This document shows, in pieces, positions 37,732 to 48,879 of a stretch of DNA of 64,000 nucleotides. The stretch spans positions 1,550,001 through 1,614,000 of the forward strand of contig NZ_CP048810.1 of the NCBI RefSeq assembly GCF_013347965.1, given 5' to 3'. Within the stretch, counting starts at the first letter, position 1; the number at the start of each line of letters is the position of its first letter. This DNA comes from Pseudomonas bijieensis (GTDB taxonomy: Bacteria; Pseudomonadota; Gammaproteobacteria; Pseudomonadales; Pseudomonadaceae). The translations under genes were made by a program, and so were the position numbers. Under the pieces are notes generated by a model. That model did not search any database and was not told the DNA's origin. It saw nothing but the letters and a program-made list of their open reading frames with translations.

Positions 37732-38268
37732 ATGGGCGCCATCGCGACCACACGTCAAACCGCCATCGCGGTCGAGGAAGAAGCGCAGTACCTGACGTTT
37801 ATGCTCGGCACGGAGATGTTTGCCATCGGCATCCTGTGCATCAAGGAAATCATCGAATACGGCAACCTCACCGTGGTGCCGATGATGCCGGCCTTCGTGC
37901 GCGGGGTGATCAACCTGCGGGGCGCAGTGGTGCCGGTTGTGGACCTGTCGGCCCGTTTCGGCCGACCGAACTCGGCGATCAGTCGGCGCAGTTGCGTGGT
38001 GATCATCGAGGCGGCCAGTGCGGACGGCCAGGCCCAGGACATTGGCTTGCTGGTGGACACGGTCTCGGCGGTCCTGGAAATCCCGGCCTCGCAGATCGAG
38101 CCGCCACCGAGCTTCGGGGCGAAGATCCGCGCCGATTTCATCAGTGGCATGGCCAAGGTCGATGGCAAGTTCGTCATCGTGCTGGAGGTGGACCGCGTAC
38201 TGTCCATCGACGAAATGTCCCAACTCGCAGAAACCAGCCCGAACGCGCTGGAAGTGGATGCCCAGTGA
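37732..38268 (+). CDS. cheW: CheW coupling protein
   Basis: A 178-residue SH3-like scaffold that joins receptors to CheA: QYLTFMLGTEMFAIGILCIKEI, then VPMMPAFVRGVINLRGAVVPVVDLSARFG and the second-half strand VGLLVDTVSAVLE-like IGLLVDTVSAVLEIP. AAGGAGATAAAGGC precedes the ATG, a very strong ribosome site. It sits 39 bases after the MCP gene, in the same operon. Confidence 0.95.
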   Translation: MGAIATTRQTAIAVEEEAQYLTFMLGTEMFAIGILCIKEIIEYGNLTVVPMMPAFVRGVINLRGAVVPVVDLSARFGRPNSAISRRSCVVIIEAASADGQAQDIGLLVDTVSAVLEIPASQIEPPPSFGAKIRADFISGMAKVDGKFVIVLEVDRVLSIDEMSQLAETSPNALEVDAQ

Positions 38269-38294
38269 ACGCCGATACCTGCAAGGAACGCACG

Positions 38295-39101
38295 GTGAAT
38301 TCACTGGCGCTCAGTGACCGCGAGTTCGGTCAGTTCCAGTCCTGGCTGTACCAGGCCGCCGGCATCAGCCTGTCCGAAGCCAAGAAAGCCCTGGTGGCCG
38401 GGCGTTTGTTCAAGCGCCTCAAGCACTATGGGCTGGACAGCTACGGCGAGTATTTCAAGCTGATCATGAACGGCCAACGCACCGATGAATTGCAGGTGGC
38501 GCTGGACCTGCTCACCACCAATGAGACCTATTTTTTCCGCGAACCCAAGCATTTCGATTTCCTGCGCCAACACGTGCTGCCCCACGCGACACCGGGCAAG
38601 ACCTTTCGCTTGTGGAGCGCGGCCAGCTCATCGGGCGAAGAGCCCTACAGCCTGGCCATGACCTTGGCCGAAGGATTGGGCACCACGCCTTGGGAGGTCA
38701 TCGGTTCAGACATCAGCAGCCAGGTGCTGGCCAAGGCACGCTCAGGGCACTACCCAATGGAACGCGCCAGCAACCTGCCCCATCCGCTGCTGGTGAAGTA
38801 CTGTCTCAAGGGCACTGGCAGCCAGCAAGGCACGTTCCTCATCGACCGGGCGTTGCGTAACCGGGTCCACTTTATCCAGGTCAACCTCAACGACACCTTG
38901 CCGGAGCTGGGGGAGTTCGACGTGATTTTCCTGCGTAATGTCATGATCTATTTCGACCAACCCACCAAAAGCCGAGTGGTCGCCCGCTTGATCCCCCGGC
39001 TCAAGCCCGGCGGCTATTTTATCGTGAGCCATTCGGAGAGCCTCAACGGCGTGTCCGATGCGTTGAAACTCGTATCGCCTTCGATTTATCGCAAACCATG
39101 A
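38295..39101 (+). CDS. cheR: Chemotaxis protein methyltransferase CheR
   Basis: A 268-residue SAM-dependent glutamate methyltransferase for receptor adaptation. The N-terminal helical domain (about 1-75) is followed by the SAM domain with TTNETYFFREPKHF, LWSAASSSGEEPYSLAM (SAM loop), IGSDISSQVLAKAR and VIFLRNVMIYF. GTG 38295 is chosen because AAGGA lies seven bases before it. A GTG at 38265 overlapping the cheW stop (GTGA) is an alternative giving 278 residues. The stop overlaps cheD (ATGA). Confidence 0.94.
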   Translation: MNSLALSDREFGQFQSWLYQAAGISLSEAKKALVAGRLFKRLKHYGLDSYGEYFKLIMNGQRTDELQVALDLLTTNETYFFREPKHFDFLRQHVLPHATPGKTFRLWSAASSSGEEPYSLAMTLAEGLGTTPWEVIGSDISSQVLAKARSGHYPMERASNLPHPLLVKYCLKGTGSQQGTFLIDRALRNRVHFIQVNLNDTLPELGEFDVIFLRNVMIYFDQPTKSRVVARLIPRLKPGGYFIVSHSESLNGVSDALKLVSPSIYRKP

Positions 39102-39595
39102 GCGTCGCGATGAGGGAAGTGGCCGAGATGTACCTGGCGCCGGGGGAGTTTCGCTTCGCCACCTGCCCGACCCGGCTGCGTACCATCCTCGGTTCTTGCG
39201 TGGCGATCACGCTGTGGCATCCCGAACGCAGGATCGGCGGCATGTGCCACTTCATGTTGCCCAGTCGGATGCGCTGCTCCAAGGCGCTCAATGGCATGTA
39301 CGCCGACGAAGCCATCGAACTGTTCCTGCGCCAGGCAAAGGCCCATCACACTGAACCCGAGGACTATCAGCTCAAGCTGTTCGGCGGCGGCGAAATGTTC
39401 CCTGAACTGCAACGCCACGTGCCCTACGGCGATGTGGCGCGGATGAACGTCAATGCCGCGCTGGAAATCGCCGCCCTCTATCGCCTGGACCTGATCGCCC
39501 AGGACATGGGCAGCACCGGCCACCGCAGCATCATCTTCGACCTTTGCAGCGGCGATGTGTGGGTCAGGCACCAACCGATAAGGACCCGGCATTAA
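39098..39595 (+). CDS. cheD: Receptor glutamine deamidase CheD
   Basis: A 165-residue enzyme that deamidates glutamines of receptors. The catalytic Cys34 in [15 protein letters not shown] and His51 in [12 protein letters not shown] are present; the FGGGEMF motif follows the family. The start overlaps the cheR stop by four bases (ATGA), so translation is coupled. Confidence 0.94.
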   Translation: MSVAMREVAEMYLAPGEFRFATCPTRLRTILGSCVAITLWHPERRIGGMCHFMLPSRMRCSKALNGMYADEAIELFLRQAKAHHTEPEDYQLKLFGGGEMFPELQRHVPYGDVARMNVNAALEIAALYRLDLIAQDMGSTGHRSIIFDLCSGDVWVRHQPIRTRH

Positions 39596-39597
39596 CC

Positions 39598-40671
39598 ATG
39601 TCAAAAAAGATCAATGTACTGCTGGTGGATGACTCCGCCGTGGTTCGCCAGGTGTTGCTGGCAATCCTCAGCGACACGCCGGACATCCACGTCATGGGCG
39701 CGGCGTCCGACCCGATTTTCGCCATGGACAAATTGGCCAAGGAATGGCCCGACGTCATCGTGCTGGACGTGGAAATGCCGCGCATGGACGGCATCACCTT
39801 CCTGAAGAAAATCATGAGCGAGCGCCCGACACCAGTGGTGATCTGCTCGTCCCTGACGCCCCGGGGCGCGGAAACCACCTTGCAGGCGATGGCCGCCGGC
39901 GCGGTGGAAATCATCACCAAGCCCACCACCGGCCTGAAGAACTTTCTATTGGAATCGGCGCCGGAACTGGTGGCGGCGATCCGCGCCGCCGCCCAGGTCA
40001 ATGTGCGCAACCTGGGCAAGCGCCCTGCCCCGACCGCACTGACGCCGGCCACCAAACTCACCGCCGACGCCATGCTGCCCGCCGCCAACGGCCACGCCAT
40101 GGCGCAGACCACCGAACGAATCGTCGCCCTGGGCACTTCCACTGGCGGCACCCAGGCCCTGGAAGCGGTGCTCACCGCCCTGCCACGGGTGTGCCCGGGC
40201 ATCGTCATCGTCCAGCACATGCCGGAAAAATTCACCGCCTCGTTCGCCGCCAGGCTTAACAGCCTGTGCCAGATCGAAGTGCGCGAAGCCCGCAACAACG
40301 ACCGCATCCACCCCGGCCTGGCGCTCATCGCCCCCGGTGGCAAACACATGATGGTGACCCGCAGCGGGGCGTTCTACCACGTGCAGGTGGTGGACGGCCC
40401 ACTGGTCAACCGCCACCGTCCTTCAGTGGATGTGCTGTTCCGCTCCGTGGCCAAATTCGCCGGCCGCAACGCCACCGGCATCATCATGACCGGCATGGGC
40501 GACGACGGTGCCCGTGGACTGAAGGAAATGCTCGACGCCGGCAGCAGCACCGTGGCCCAGGACGAAGCCAGCTGCGTGGTCTTCGGCATGCCCAAGGAAG
40601 CGATCAAACTCAACGCCGCACAGCGGGTGATGGGGTTGCAGGAGATTGCGCAGGTGATTTTGCATAAGTAA
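39598..40671 (+). CDS. cheB: Protein-glutamate methylesterase CheB
   Basis: A 357-residue two-domain methylesterase that removes receptor methyl groups. Receiver domain (about 1-125) with Asp57 in [13 protein letters not shown]; linker (about 130-170); catalytic domain with nucleophile Ser in [14 protein letters not shown], His in [10 protein letters not shown] and Asp in [10 protein letters not shown]. It begins two bases after the cheD stop and closes the operon; a REP pair follows. Confidence 0.95.
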   Translation: MSKKINVLLVDDSAVVRQVLLAILSDTPDIHVMGAASDPIFAMDKLAKEWPDVIVLDVEMPRMDGITFLKKIMSERPTPVVICSSLTPRGAETTLQAMAAGAVEIITKPTTGLKNFLLESAPELVAAIRAAAQVNVRNLGKRPAPTALTPATKLTADAMLPAANGHAMAQTTERIVALGTSTGGTQALEAVLTALPRVCPGIVIVQHMPEKFTASFAARLNSLCQIEVREARNNDRIHPGLALIAPGGKHMMVTRSGAFYHVQVVDGPLVNRHRPSVDVLFRSVAKFAGRNATGIIMTGMGDDGARGLKEMLDAGSSTVAQDEASCVVFGMPKEAIKLNAAQRVMGLQEIAQVILHK

Positions 40672-40711
40672 GGAGCTGAGGACTGTTCCCCCCGATCCAC
40701 ACAGAACTCAT

Positions 40712-40801
40712 TGTGGGAGCAAGACTTGCCCGCGATGGCATTGGCACATTCAACATGAATGCAAGCTGACCCACCGCTATCGCGAGCAAGCTTTGCTCCC
40801 A
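40712..40801. repeat. REP-like inverted pair
   Basis: REP doublet with mixed cores (TGTGGGAGCAAGACTTGCCC and GCGAGCAAGCTTTGCTCCCA), after the chemosensory operon. Confidence 0.88.
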
Positions 40802-40865
40802 CAAATAAATCCCCTTGCCACAAAAACAGTTGAGTTCACATCCATTCGCCCGACACACCAATCAC

Positions 40866-40995
40866 CTGTGGCGAGGGGATTTATCCCCGCGGGCTGCGAA
40901 GCAGCCCAAGAGGCTTGCAGCTGATCGACCGGTGGATCGGGGGATGAGCTTTAGGGCTGCTTCGCTGCCAACGGGGATAAATCCCCTCGCCACAG
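40866..40995. repeat. 130-bp inverted repetitive element, type 3
   Basis: Copy of the element at 31631-31763: ends TGTGGCGAGGGGATTTATCC and inverse, inner GGGCTGCGAAGCAGCCC and GGGCTGCTTCGCTGCC. With the adjacent REP pair it fills the 366 bases between cheB and the small membrane protein. Confidence 0.88.
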
Positions 40996-41037
40996 GGTTC
41001 GCTTCAGTATTGGGTTGCCTTGTCTGTGGGCCGGTGG

Positions 41038-41121
41038 CTACACCGGCGAAATCGTCGCCAGCACGCCGATCAAAAGAGTCAGGGCCAAAAACCCACCTAG
41101 AAAAATCGCCATCTTCGCCAT
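41038..41121 (-). CDS. 27-residue membrane microprotein
   Basis: A frame of 28 codons: AKMAIFLGGFLALTLLIGVL followed by ATISPV. It is a single hydrophobic helix with a Lys near the N-terminus and a short polar end, so an inner-membrane microprotein is likely. TTCAGGAGTGCTC before the ATG is a near-ideal Shine-Dalgarno site with five-base spacing. An inverted repeat TTACAG-N6-CTGTAA lies 86-103 bases upstream. Too short for routine annotation. No partner is evident; function unknown. Confidence 0.6.
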   Translation of the reverse strand: MAKMAIFLGGFLALTLLIGVLATISPV

Positions 41122-41206
41122 GAGCACTCCTGAAGCAAAAAATTGCAGTACACGGGCGGTCTGATAGGCAAACCGCGCGGTTATTCTGGGCTGGGGATTG
41201 GGTTCA

Positions 41207-41224
41207 TTACAGAGGCAGCTGTAA
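41207..41224. promoter_or_regulatory. Inverted repeat, possible operator
   Basis: TTACAG-AGGCAG-CTGTAA, a perfect 6-base inverted repeat upstream of the 27-residue frame, followed by related ATACAG. It could bind a dimeric regulator; the protein is unknown. Confidence 0.3.
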
Positions 41225-41385
41225 CAGCAAAATACAGATCAGACGAAAAAACCTAGCCCTCGCCGCGCAGCTTTTTGTGAGCCAGTCTGGCCTGCGCGAC
41301 TCCGGTTTTCTACATGGTTTTTCATCGACGCTGAATCACCACGTCGCGGGTACTCATAGGAAAAAGAAGTTGCCTCATCTCAAAA

Positions 41386-41775
41386 TCATCGACTTTTTGC
41401 AATCACACCACTCATGTACTGATTTAAATCGCGCAAGCTCTCAACCCCCCAGGCGTGCGGCGGTAGTTTTATACCATTCTCTCGCAAAGTTCTTGGAATC
41501 AAGTCTCCATTTGGACGAAGTATTATCGAGGACACGATTACACCCGGATAATCATTCAGCCGCTTCTTGAAAACGGACGTTGTAAGATCAGGCGTGGGAG
41601 GATTGCTTTTATTAGCCAACGGCCCTGTTCCCTTGAGATCCGCTCCATGGCACATGGCACATCTTTGCAAATAGAGTTTTTTCCCATTGGCATTATCGGC
41701 GAGGGATAACGATATTTGAATGAGCGATAACATTCCTAGCGAAACGATGAATAATTTTTTCATTTTCGTTTTCAT
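41386..41775 (-). CDS. Monohaem c-type cytochrome
   Basis: A 129-residue periplasmic cytochrome c. Signal peptide MKTKMKKLFIVSLGMLSLIQISLSLA; haem site LYLQRCAMCHGADLKGTGPLA (CxxCH); a likely axial Met in LNQYMSGVIA. The small class I fold fits an electron carrier or a subunit of a dehydrogenase. CAAGGCCAC precedes ATG 41775. Base composition is visibly AT-richer than the flanks, which suggests acquisition. It is divergent from the ABC permease 359 bases away; no oxidoreductase partner is adjacent. Confidence 0.85.
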   Translation of the reverse strand: MKTKMKKLFIVSLGMLSLIQISLSLADNANGKKLYLQRCAMCHGADLKGTGPLANKSNPPTPDLTTSVFKKRLNDYPGVIVSSIILRPNGDLIPRTLRENGIKLPPHAWGVESLRDLNQYMSGVIAKSR

Positions 41776-41924
41776 GTGGCCTTGGTGTAAAAATCAGATC
41801 TGAATCAGGGGCAGCAGACGCTTGAGCAAAGCCTGCGACCGTGGTTAGAAGTCGGCATTCTCTCTTCGGGAGGCCCTTGCTTGCAAGGATCGTCCAGAAA
41901 GGCCAATGAACAATTTCGGCTAGA

Positions 41925-41954
41925 ACCAAGGGACCTTAAACCAAGGGAACTTAC
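41925..41954. repeat. 15-bp tandem repeat and nearby palindrome
   Basis: ACCAAGGGACCTTAA is directly followed by ACCAAGGGAACTTAC. A palindrome ATATAC-CAAA-GTATAT follows at 41961-41976. They lie in the 358-base gap between the cytochrome and ABC permease genes, where I see no reading frame; they could be regulatory. Confidence 0.45.
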
Positions 41955-42133
41955 CCTCCGATATACCAAAGTATATTTCCATGTCCCAAGGCATTCTGGC
42001 GATCTTCGAAGACGTCCCTTAATCTAGCCGGACATTTAACGCGCCAGGTCGAGCACACTTTAATTTCATGACTTCCAATGACTGCTGGCGAGGTCGCAGC
42101 CCTGGCTTTTAATCGTGTAAACAGAGGTGTTCA

Positions 42134-43882
<1,749 letters not shown>

Positions 43883-43892
43883 GGGTCAAGCA

Positions 43893-45197
43893 ATGGAAGT
43901 GATAGACAAGCGTTGCCTCGTCGACGTGCAGCAACTGGGACACGTCTATGGCACGGCGGGCGGTGCCGAGCGAGTAGTGTTAGACAACGTCTGCATGCGC
44001 CTGGACGACGGGGAAATCGTCGGCCTGCTGGGGCGTTCGGGGTCTGGGAAGTCGACCCTGCTGCGCTCCATCGCGGGCCTGATTTCACCCACCACCGGCA
44101 TGGTTGATTTTCCGGCCAACGCTCAAGGGGTTTCGAGCTCGGTACGCATGGTATTCCAGAGTTTCGCCCTGTTCCCCTGGCTGACCGTACTGCAGAACGT
44201 CGAGATCGGCCTCGAGGCCCTGGACGTGGCGGCCCCGGAGCGCCGGCGTCGGGCCTTGGCCGCCATCGACATGATCGGTCTCGATGGTTTCGAAAGCGCT
44301 TTCCCGAAAGAATTGTCCGGCGGTATGCGCCAACGCGTCGGCCTGGCCCGGGCCCTGGTGGTCGCCCCGGATGTGCTGTTGATGGACGAGCCGTTCTCCG
44401 CGCTCGACGTATTGACCGCCGAAACCCTGCGCACTGACCTGCTGGATTTGTGGGGCGAAGGACGGATGCCGATCAAATCGATATTGATGGTCACCCATAA
44501 CATCGAAGAAGCCGTACTGATGTGTGATCGGATCCTGATTTTTTCCTCCAACCCGGGACGGGTCATGCAAGAAATCAGCGTGGACCTGCGTCAGCCGCGC
44601 AATCGCACGGACCCGGCCTTCCAAGCCTTGGTCGAACACATCTATGTACAAATGGCAGGGGGAACGAACGTCGGTTCACCACGCCAGGGCATGTTTGCCG
44701 GCACCGGCACGGGCATGGTCTTGCCGGCGATTTCCACCAACGCCCTGGCCGGGCTGATCGAGGCGGTGCAGGCTCAGCCGTTTGCCGGCCAGGCGGATCT
44801 GCGCGAGCTCGCCGGAGTGTTACGCTACACCGCCAGTGATTTGTTTCCGGTGGCTGAGGTACTGCAACTCATGCGTTTGGCCGACATGCAGGACGGCCAC
44901 ATAACGCTGCTGCCGGCCGGGCAACGCTACGCCGATTCAACAGTGGATGAGCGCAAGCAACTGTTTGCCCAGCACCTGCTTAAATACGTGCCGCTGGTGG
45001 GTCATATCCGCAGGGTGCTGGACGAGCGCCCTACCCGCACGGCACCGGCCAGGCGTTTCCGCGATCAGCTGGAAGATTTCATGTCCGAGCACGACGCCGC
45101 CCATACCCTGGATTGCGTCACGCAATGGGGACGCTACGCCGAGTTGTTCGCCTATGACGAAGTGGCCGATCTGTTCAGCCTCGACAATCCATCCTGA
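43893..45197 (+). CDS. ABC ATPase with AAA-associated C-terminal domain
   Basis: A 434-residue ATPase. Walker A GLLGRSGSGKSTLLRSIAG, Q-loop VRMVFQSFALFPW, signature LSGGMRQRVGLARAL, Walker B VLLMDEPFSALD and switch His in ILMVTHNIEEAVLM form a NitT/TauT-type NBD (about 1-255). The remaining about 150 residues (from SPRQGMFAGTG) form the AAA_assoc_C domain, a winged-helix-like region of unknown role that often replaces a separate regulator. It starts ten bases after the permease stop. A two-component system follows. Confidence 0.9.
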   Translation: MEVIDKRCLVDVQQLGHVYGTAGGAERVVLDNVCMRLDDGEIVGLLGRSGSGKSTLLRSIAGLISPTTGMVDFPANAQGVSSSVRMVFQSFALFPWLTVLQNVEIGLEALDVAAPERRRRALAAIDMIGLDGFESAFPKELSGGMRQRVGLARALVVAPDVLLMDEPFSALDVLTAETLRTDLLDLWGEGRMPIKSILMVTHNIEEAVLMCDRILIFSSNPGRVMQEISVDLRQPRNRTDPAFQALVEHIYVQMAGGTNVGSPRQGMFAGTGTGMVLPAISTNALAGLIEAVQAQPFAGQADLRELAGVLRYTASDLFPVAEVLQLMRLADMQDGHITLLPAGQRYADSTVDERKQLFAQHLLKYVPLVGHIRRVLDERPTRTAPARRFRDQLEDFMSEHDAAHTLDCVTQWGRYAELFAYDEVADLFSLDNPS

Positions 45198-45241
45198 GTG
45201 GGCGGTATAAACTGCGTGGATCAGGCCCAAGCGTTGGAGCG

Positions 45242-46318
45242 ATGCGAGATGAACACCCCATGAGAAGCACCCGGATGACGCTTCGCCTGCTGCTGTTACT
45301 GGGCTTGGCGCTGGGCATTGCCGCGATCGATACCGTCACCGATCTGGAAATTGCGGTCGGGGTGTTCCAGATCGCCGTGGTGCTGATCGCCGTGCGGATC
45401 CTGCCGACGCGGGCGGTGGCCGGCGTCTCGATCGTCTGCATGATTTTGACGATCCTGAGTTATCGGTTCACCCGTTTTGGCGACACCGAGGCCGGACTGA
45501 TCAATGTCTTGATCAGCCTTGCGGCGATCGCCGGCACGACGTATCTGGCGCTGCGCCTGTCCGCCGCGATCCGTACGGTGCATCAGACCCGCGCCCACCT
45601 GGCGCACATCACCCGCATCAACATGCTCGGCGAACTCGCCGCCTCGATTGCCCATGAAGTCAACCAGCCATTGGCTGCGGTGGCCACCAGCAGTGGCGCC
45701 TGCCTGCGCTGGATGGCCACCGAGCCGCCCAACCTGATCAAAGCCCAGCAAGCGCTGGAGCGGATCATCGCCGACACCCACCGGGCCAGCGACATCATTG
45801 CCCGCTTGCGCGGCATGGCTCGGCATCAAGCGCCGACCAAGCAATGGCTGAACGTCGCTGACACGCTCAACGCCGCGCTGCGGCTGTTGGCGGGAGAGCT
45901 GAACGAACAGAACGTCACCTTGCGCGTGCATGTCGAGGAAGGCCTGCCGCCGATGCTCGCCGATGAGGTGCAGATCCAACAAGTCATCCTCAACCTGGCG
46001 ATGAACGCGGTCGAGGCGATGCGCCAGGTAGACCTCGAGCGTCGGATCCTGCAATTTGATGTGGCGCTGGAGTCACGCCAGCAACTGCTGTTTTCGGTTT
46101 CCGACCAGGGCAGCGGTCTGTCGGCAAGTGATCGCGAGCGAGTGTTCGAGGCCTTCTACAGCACCAAGCGGGATGGCATGGGCATGGGGTTGGCGATCAG
46201 CCGTTCAATCATCGAAGCCCATGACGGTCGTCTCTGGGCCTCAAGCGACCCACAGACCGGCGCGACTTTCCACTTCACCCTGCCAGCCGTCACAAGGGAA
46301 ACCGATGAGCCAAACTGA
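45242..46318 (+). CDS. Membrane sensor histidine kinase (FixL-like)
   Basis: A 358-residue kinase with about four N-terminal helices (about 13-110) and almost no external loop, then a His-kinase core: phospho-acceptor His138 in LGELAASIAHEVNQPLAAV, N box ILNLAMNAVEAM, G1 VSDQGSGLSA, G2 GMGMGLAISRSIIEAHDG. The H-box HEVNQPL is that of FixL/DctB-type kinases. GTTGGAGCG lies before ATG 45242; ATG 45260 is an alternative. The response regulator overlaps its end by 14 bases. It lies 44 bases after the ABC ATPase and may control or be controlled with that transporter. Confidence 0.9.
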   Translation: MRDEHPMRSTRMTLRLLLLLGLALGIAAIDTVTDLEIAVGVFQIAVVLIAVRILPTRAVAGVSIVCMILTILSYRFTRFGDTEAGLINVLISLAAIAGTTYLALRLSAAIRTVHQTRAHLAHITRINMLGELAASIAHEVNQPLAAVATSSGACLRWMATEPPNLIKAQQALERIIADTHRASDIIARLRGMARHQAPTKQWLNVADTLNAALRLLAGELNEQNVTLRVHVEEGLPPMLADEVQIQQVILNLAMNAVEAMRQVDLERRILQFDVALESRQQLLFSVSDQGSGLSASDRERVFEAFYSTKRDGMGMGLAISRSIIEAHDGRLWASSDPQTGATFHFTLPAVTRETDEPN

Positions 46319-46943
46319 CGTTCAAGACCTGGCCGAATCGATGATCTACATCGTCGACGATGACAGCTCGGTGCGCGAATCGCTGCAAGACCTGTTGGCC
46401 TCCGTAGGCCTGGCGAGCCGGGCATTCGGCTCGGCCCGCGAGTTCATGGACGCCGATCTGCCGGATGTCCCGGCGTGCCTGATCCTCGATGTGCGGATGC
46501 CGGGTTTGAGCGGGCTGGATTTCCAACAGGAAATGACCCGATTGAATATTCGCGTCCCGGTTGTGTTCATCACCGCCCATGGCGACATCCCCATGTCGGT
46601 CAAAGCCATGAAGGCCGGGGCCCTCGAATTCTTGACCAAGCCATTCCGTGAACAGGACCTGCTCGATGCAATCAGCCTGGGCCTGGGCCGTGACAAGGAA
46701 CGGCGCAAGGCCTCGGCGCTGGTCGACGACTTGAAACGCCGTCATGCCGGGCTGACTGACGGCGAACGCGAGGTGATGGAGTTAGTCGTGTCAGGGCTGC
46801 TGAACAAACAGGTGGCCGGCCAACTGGGTTTGAGCGAAGTGACCGTGAAAGTGCGCCGCGGGTCGTTGATGCGCAAGATGAATGCGGACTCGTTGGCAAC
46901 GCTGGTGAAGATGTCGGAAAAACTCAAGGAAGCAGATCGCTAG
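46305..46943 (+). CDS. FixJ/NarL-type response regulator
   Basis: A 212-residue regulator: receiver domain (about 12-130) with acidic IVDDDSSVRES, Asp62 in CLILDVRMPGLSG, Thr in VVFITAHGD and Lys in FLTKPFRE, followed by a LuxR-type HTH (about 145-205; LTDGEREVMELVVSGLLNKQVAGQLGLS). It starts inside the 3' end of the kinase gene, so the two are translationally coupled. Targets may include the adjacent ABC transporter. Confidence 0.92.
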   Translation: MSQTDVQDLAESMIYIVDDDSSVRESLQDLLASVGLASRAFGSAREFMDADLPDVPACLILDVRMPGLSGLDFQQEMTRLNIRVPVVFITAHGDIPMSVKAMKAGALEFLTKPFREQDLLDAISLGLGRDKERRKASALVDDLKRRHAGLTDGEREVMELVVSGLLNKQVAGQLGLSEVTVKVRRGSLMRKMNADSLATLVKMSEKLKEADR

Positions 46944-47019
46944 CGGCCCCTGATCACGGCTATCATTGCCGTTCGCCCAGTTGACGGGCGATGTCGCAGC
47001 CCCCCTCAAGGACTCAGGT

Positions 47020-47562
47020 ATGACTCTTCTGCCGTCACGCTCCACCCTCTTCGTCTCCAGCCTCCTGCTAAGTTCCCTGTGCTTTGCCGAAGGCGAGCCG
47101 GCGGACGGCAGCCTCATCAAGGACTCGACCAAAGCAGCCGTCTCAACGTTCATTACTGCCGGCAAAAACCTGCTTGGCGGTGTCAGCGAGGGCGTGCTCG
47201 ATGGCCGCGAGTCGGCCCAAGGCACCGATGGCGCCGCGATCATTTCCTCCGGCGAGCAAATGAAAGACCGCATCGCCGTTGAAGTGTTGAAGCTCGAACC
47301 CAGCGACGATAACGTCAGCATTACCCTCGGTTTCAAGAACAGCACCGACACCCAACTGCGCGTGGTCAACCTCGGCCAGACCGGCGTGCTGCTGGCCATC
47401 GACCAGGCGGGCTACGCCAACCGCCTCACCGGCCTGGACAACCCGGACGAAGTCACCATTCCGCCGAAGACCGCCGTGCGGCAGAAATTCGTGTTCGAAG
47501 GCATGAATGAGGCGGTCAGCACCGTACGGGTGTGGGGGCAGGATTACCCGGTCAAGAAATAG
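47020..47562 (+). CDS. Exported protein of unknown function
   Basis: A 180-residue protein with signal peptide MTLLPSRSTLFVSSLLLSSLCFA (cleavage before EGEPADG). The mature part has a Gly/Ala-rich helix (AAVSTFITAGKNLLGGVSEGV) and then a beta-sandwich-like domain (about 85-180) with ITLGFKNSTDTQLRVVNL and TIPPKTAVRQKFVFEG, similar in pattern to immunoglobulin-like periplasmic domains. No named family recognised. CAAGGACTCAGGT precedes ATG 47020. It lies 77 bases after the regulator gene. The 289-base gap that follows holds no convincing gene. Confidence 0.75.
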   Translation: MTLLPSRSTLFVSSLLLSSLCFAEGEPADGSLIKDSTKAAVSTFITAGKNLLGGVSEGVLDGRESAQGTDGAAIISSGEQMKDRIAVEVLKLEPSDDNVSITLGFKNSTDTQLRVVNLGQTGVLLAIDQAGYANRLTGLDNPDEVTIPPKTAVRQKFVFEGMNEAVSTVRVWGQDYPVKK

Positions 47563-47851
47563 TGCGCCGGGCAGCCGAAAACATTGGCGGCGTGCTCCAA
47601 GGCCTTGGCATATGGGATTTCAGGCATCGATCTGTCCTCACGATATAAAACGAAGCTGAGCATGCCGGATACCACACGGAGCACCGAGGCAACGCCAGAT
47701 CGTAAGTGCGGTACTTCCGAAGGCCAACCCTAAAAAGTTGTCAGAGATTTCCTCGACTTTCCCCAAAGTGATCACCTGTCCGTAGGACAGGGTTTCGTGG
47801 CACTCCGTGTGGCGACAACATCCAACGTCATTGCCCATATACACGACAGAA

Positions 47852-48769
47852 TCAACCGACTTTTGCCCCACTCCCCGGCTCAAGCCTCAACGCCAGCACG
47901 CTCATCAACACAATCACCGCCCCAACAACAACCATCATTGACGGGCGCTCGGCCAGCACCAAAGAAGCCATCAACATCGCCGTGGGCGGTATCAGGTACA
48001 GCGCCATGGAGGCGCGGCTCACGTTGCTGTGTGCCAACACGTAGGCCCAAGCAAGGTACGCCAGCGCGCTGGGAAAAATACCCAGGATCAACACCGCCAG
48101 ATTCACCGAAGCCGAAGCCTGTCGCGCCGCGCTCAATATCCCCGGCGCGGAAATGAACAACAGGAGTGTGCCCGACCAGACGGTGTAACAAACCACGGTC
48201 AAACCGTCGTAGCGATGGGAATGGCGCTTTTGCAAAGAGAAATACAAACTCCAGGACAGCGCCGCCAGCAGGATCAATAGTCCATGGGCGTCCATGTCAC
48301 CCACGCCACGATCCCCCGCGACGACCACACCAGCGCCAAGCAAGCCGCACAGTACACAAACCCATTGCCAACCGCTGGCTCGGTCCTTGAAAACAAAATG
48401 CGCCAGTAACGTGCTGAACAAAGGCGTGGACTGAGCCAGCACACTCGCCGCCCCAGCACTGACGCCCCGCTGACCGTAATTGAGAGCGATGTGGTGCAGG
48501 CTGACGGCAAAGAAACCCAACACCGCCAGCCATGGCAGATCCCTGAGACGCGGCCGGGAAATGCCTTTCAGCAACGCGATGAGGGCCATGAACACCGAAG
48601 CAATGAGAAACCGCATCAGCGCCAGTTGACCGGGCTCGTAAGCCTGCAAGCCGATGCGAATGCCAATTGGCGAATAGGCCCAGCAAAGAACCACGAACAT
48701 CGTCGCCAGGACAACTTTCGCACCGGGTTTGCTGACGGAACCTTCAAAAGGCACGCAACGCACTTCCAT
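47852..48769 (-). CDS. EamA-family (DMT) transporter
   Basis: A 305-residue inner-membrane exporter with ten predicted helices and two EamA repeats (for example WAYSPIGIRIGLQAYEPGQLALMRFL and the repeat AYVLAHSNVSRASMALYLIPPTAMLMAS). The substrate is unknown. It is divergent from the LysR gene at 48880, 110 bases away, which probably controls it. This mirrors the DMT-LysR pair at 3778-5823, but the sequences are not close. Confidence 0.88.
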   Translation of the reverse strand: MEVRCVPFEGSVSKPGAKVVLATMFVVLCWAYSPIGIRIGLQAYEPGQLALMRFLIASVFMALIALLKGISRPRLRDLPWLAVLGFFAVSLHHIALNYGQRGVSAGAASVLAQSTPLFSTLLAHFVFKDRASGWQWVCVLCGLLGAGVVVAGDRGVGDMDAHGLLILLAALSWSLYFSLQKRHSHRYDGLTVVCYTVWSGTLLLFISAPGILSAARQASASVNLAVLILGIFPSALAYLAWAYVLAHSNVSRASMALYLIPPTAMLMASLVLAERPSMMVVVGAVIVLMSVLALRLEPGSGAKVG

Positions 48770-48879
48770 CTAGAGTTCCTGCTCACTGAGCGTCTGGCCG
48801 ATGTGCCTGGAAGTATCGAAACCACCTCCCCTCAGCACAAGTGACTTAAACTCAGTTCATCATTCACTTTTGGTGAGCC

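Noticed and set aside
41277..41570. 97-codon plus-strand frame
   Set aside because: Antisense to the cytochrome c gene, which has a signal peptide and CxxCH motif.
47638..47883. 81-codon minus-strand frame in the gap before a DMT transporter
   Set aside because: No ribosome site, no recognisable domain, overlaps the end of the transporter gene, and composition is not codon-like.
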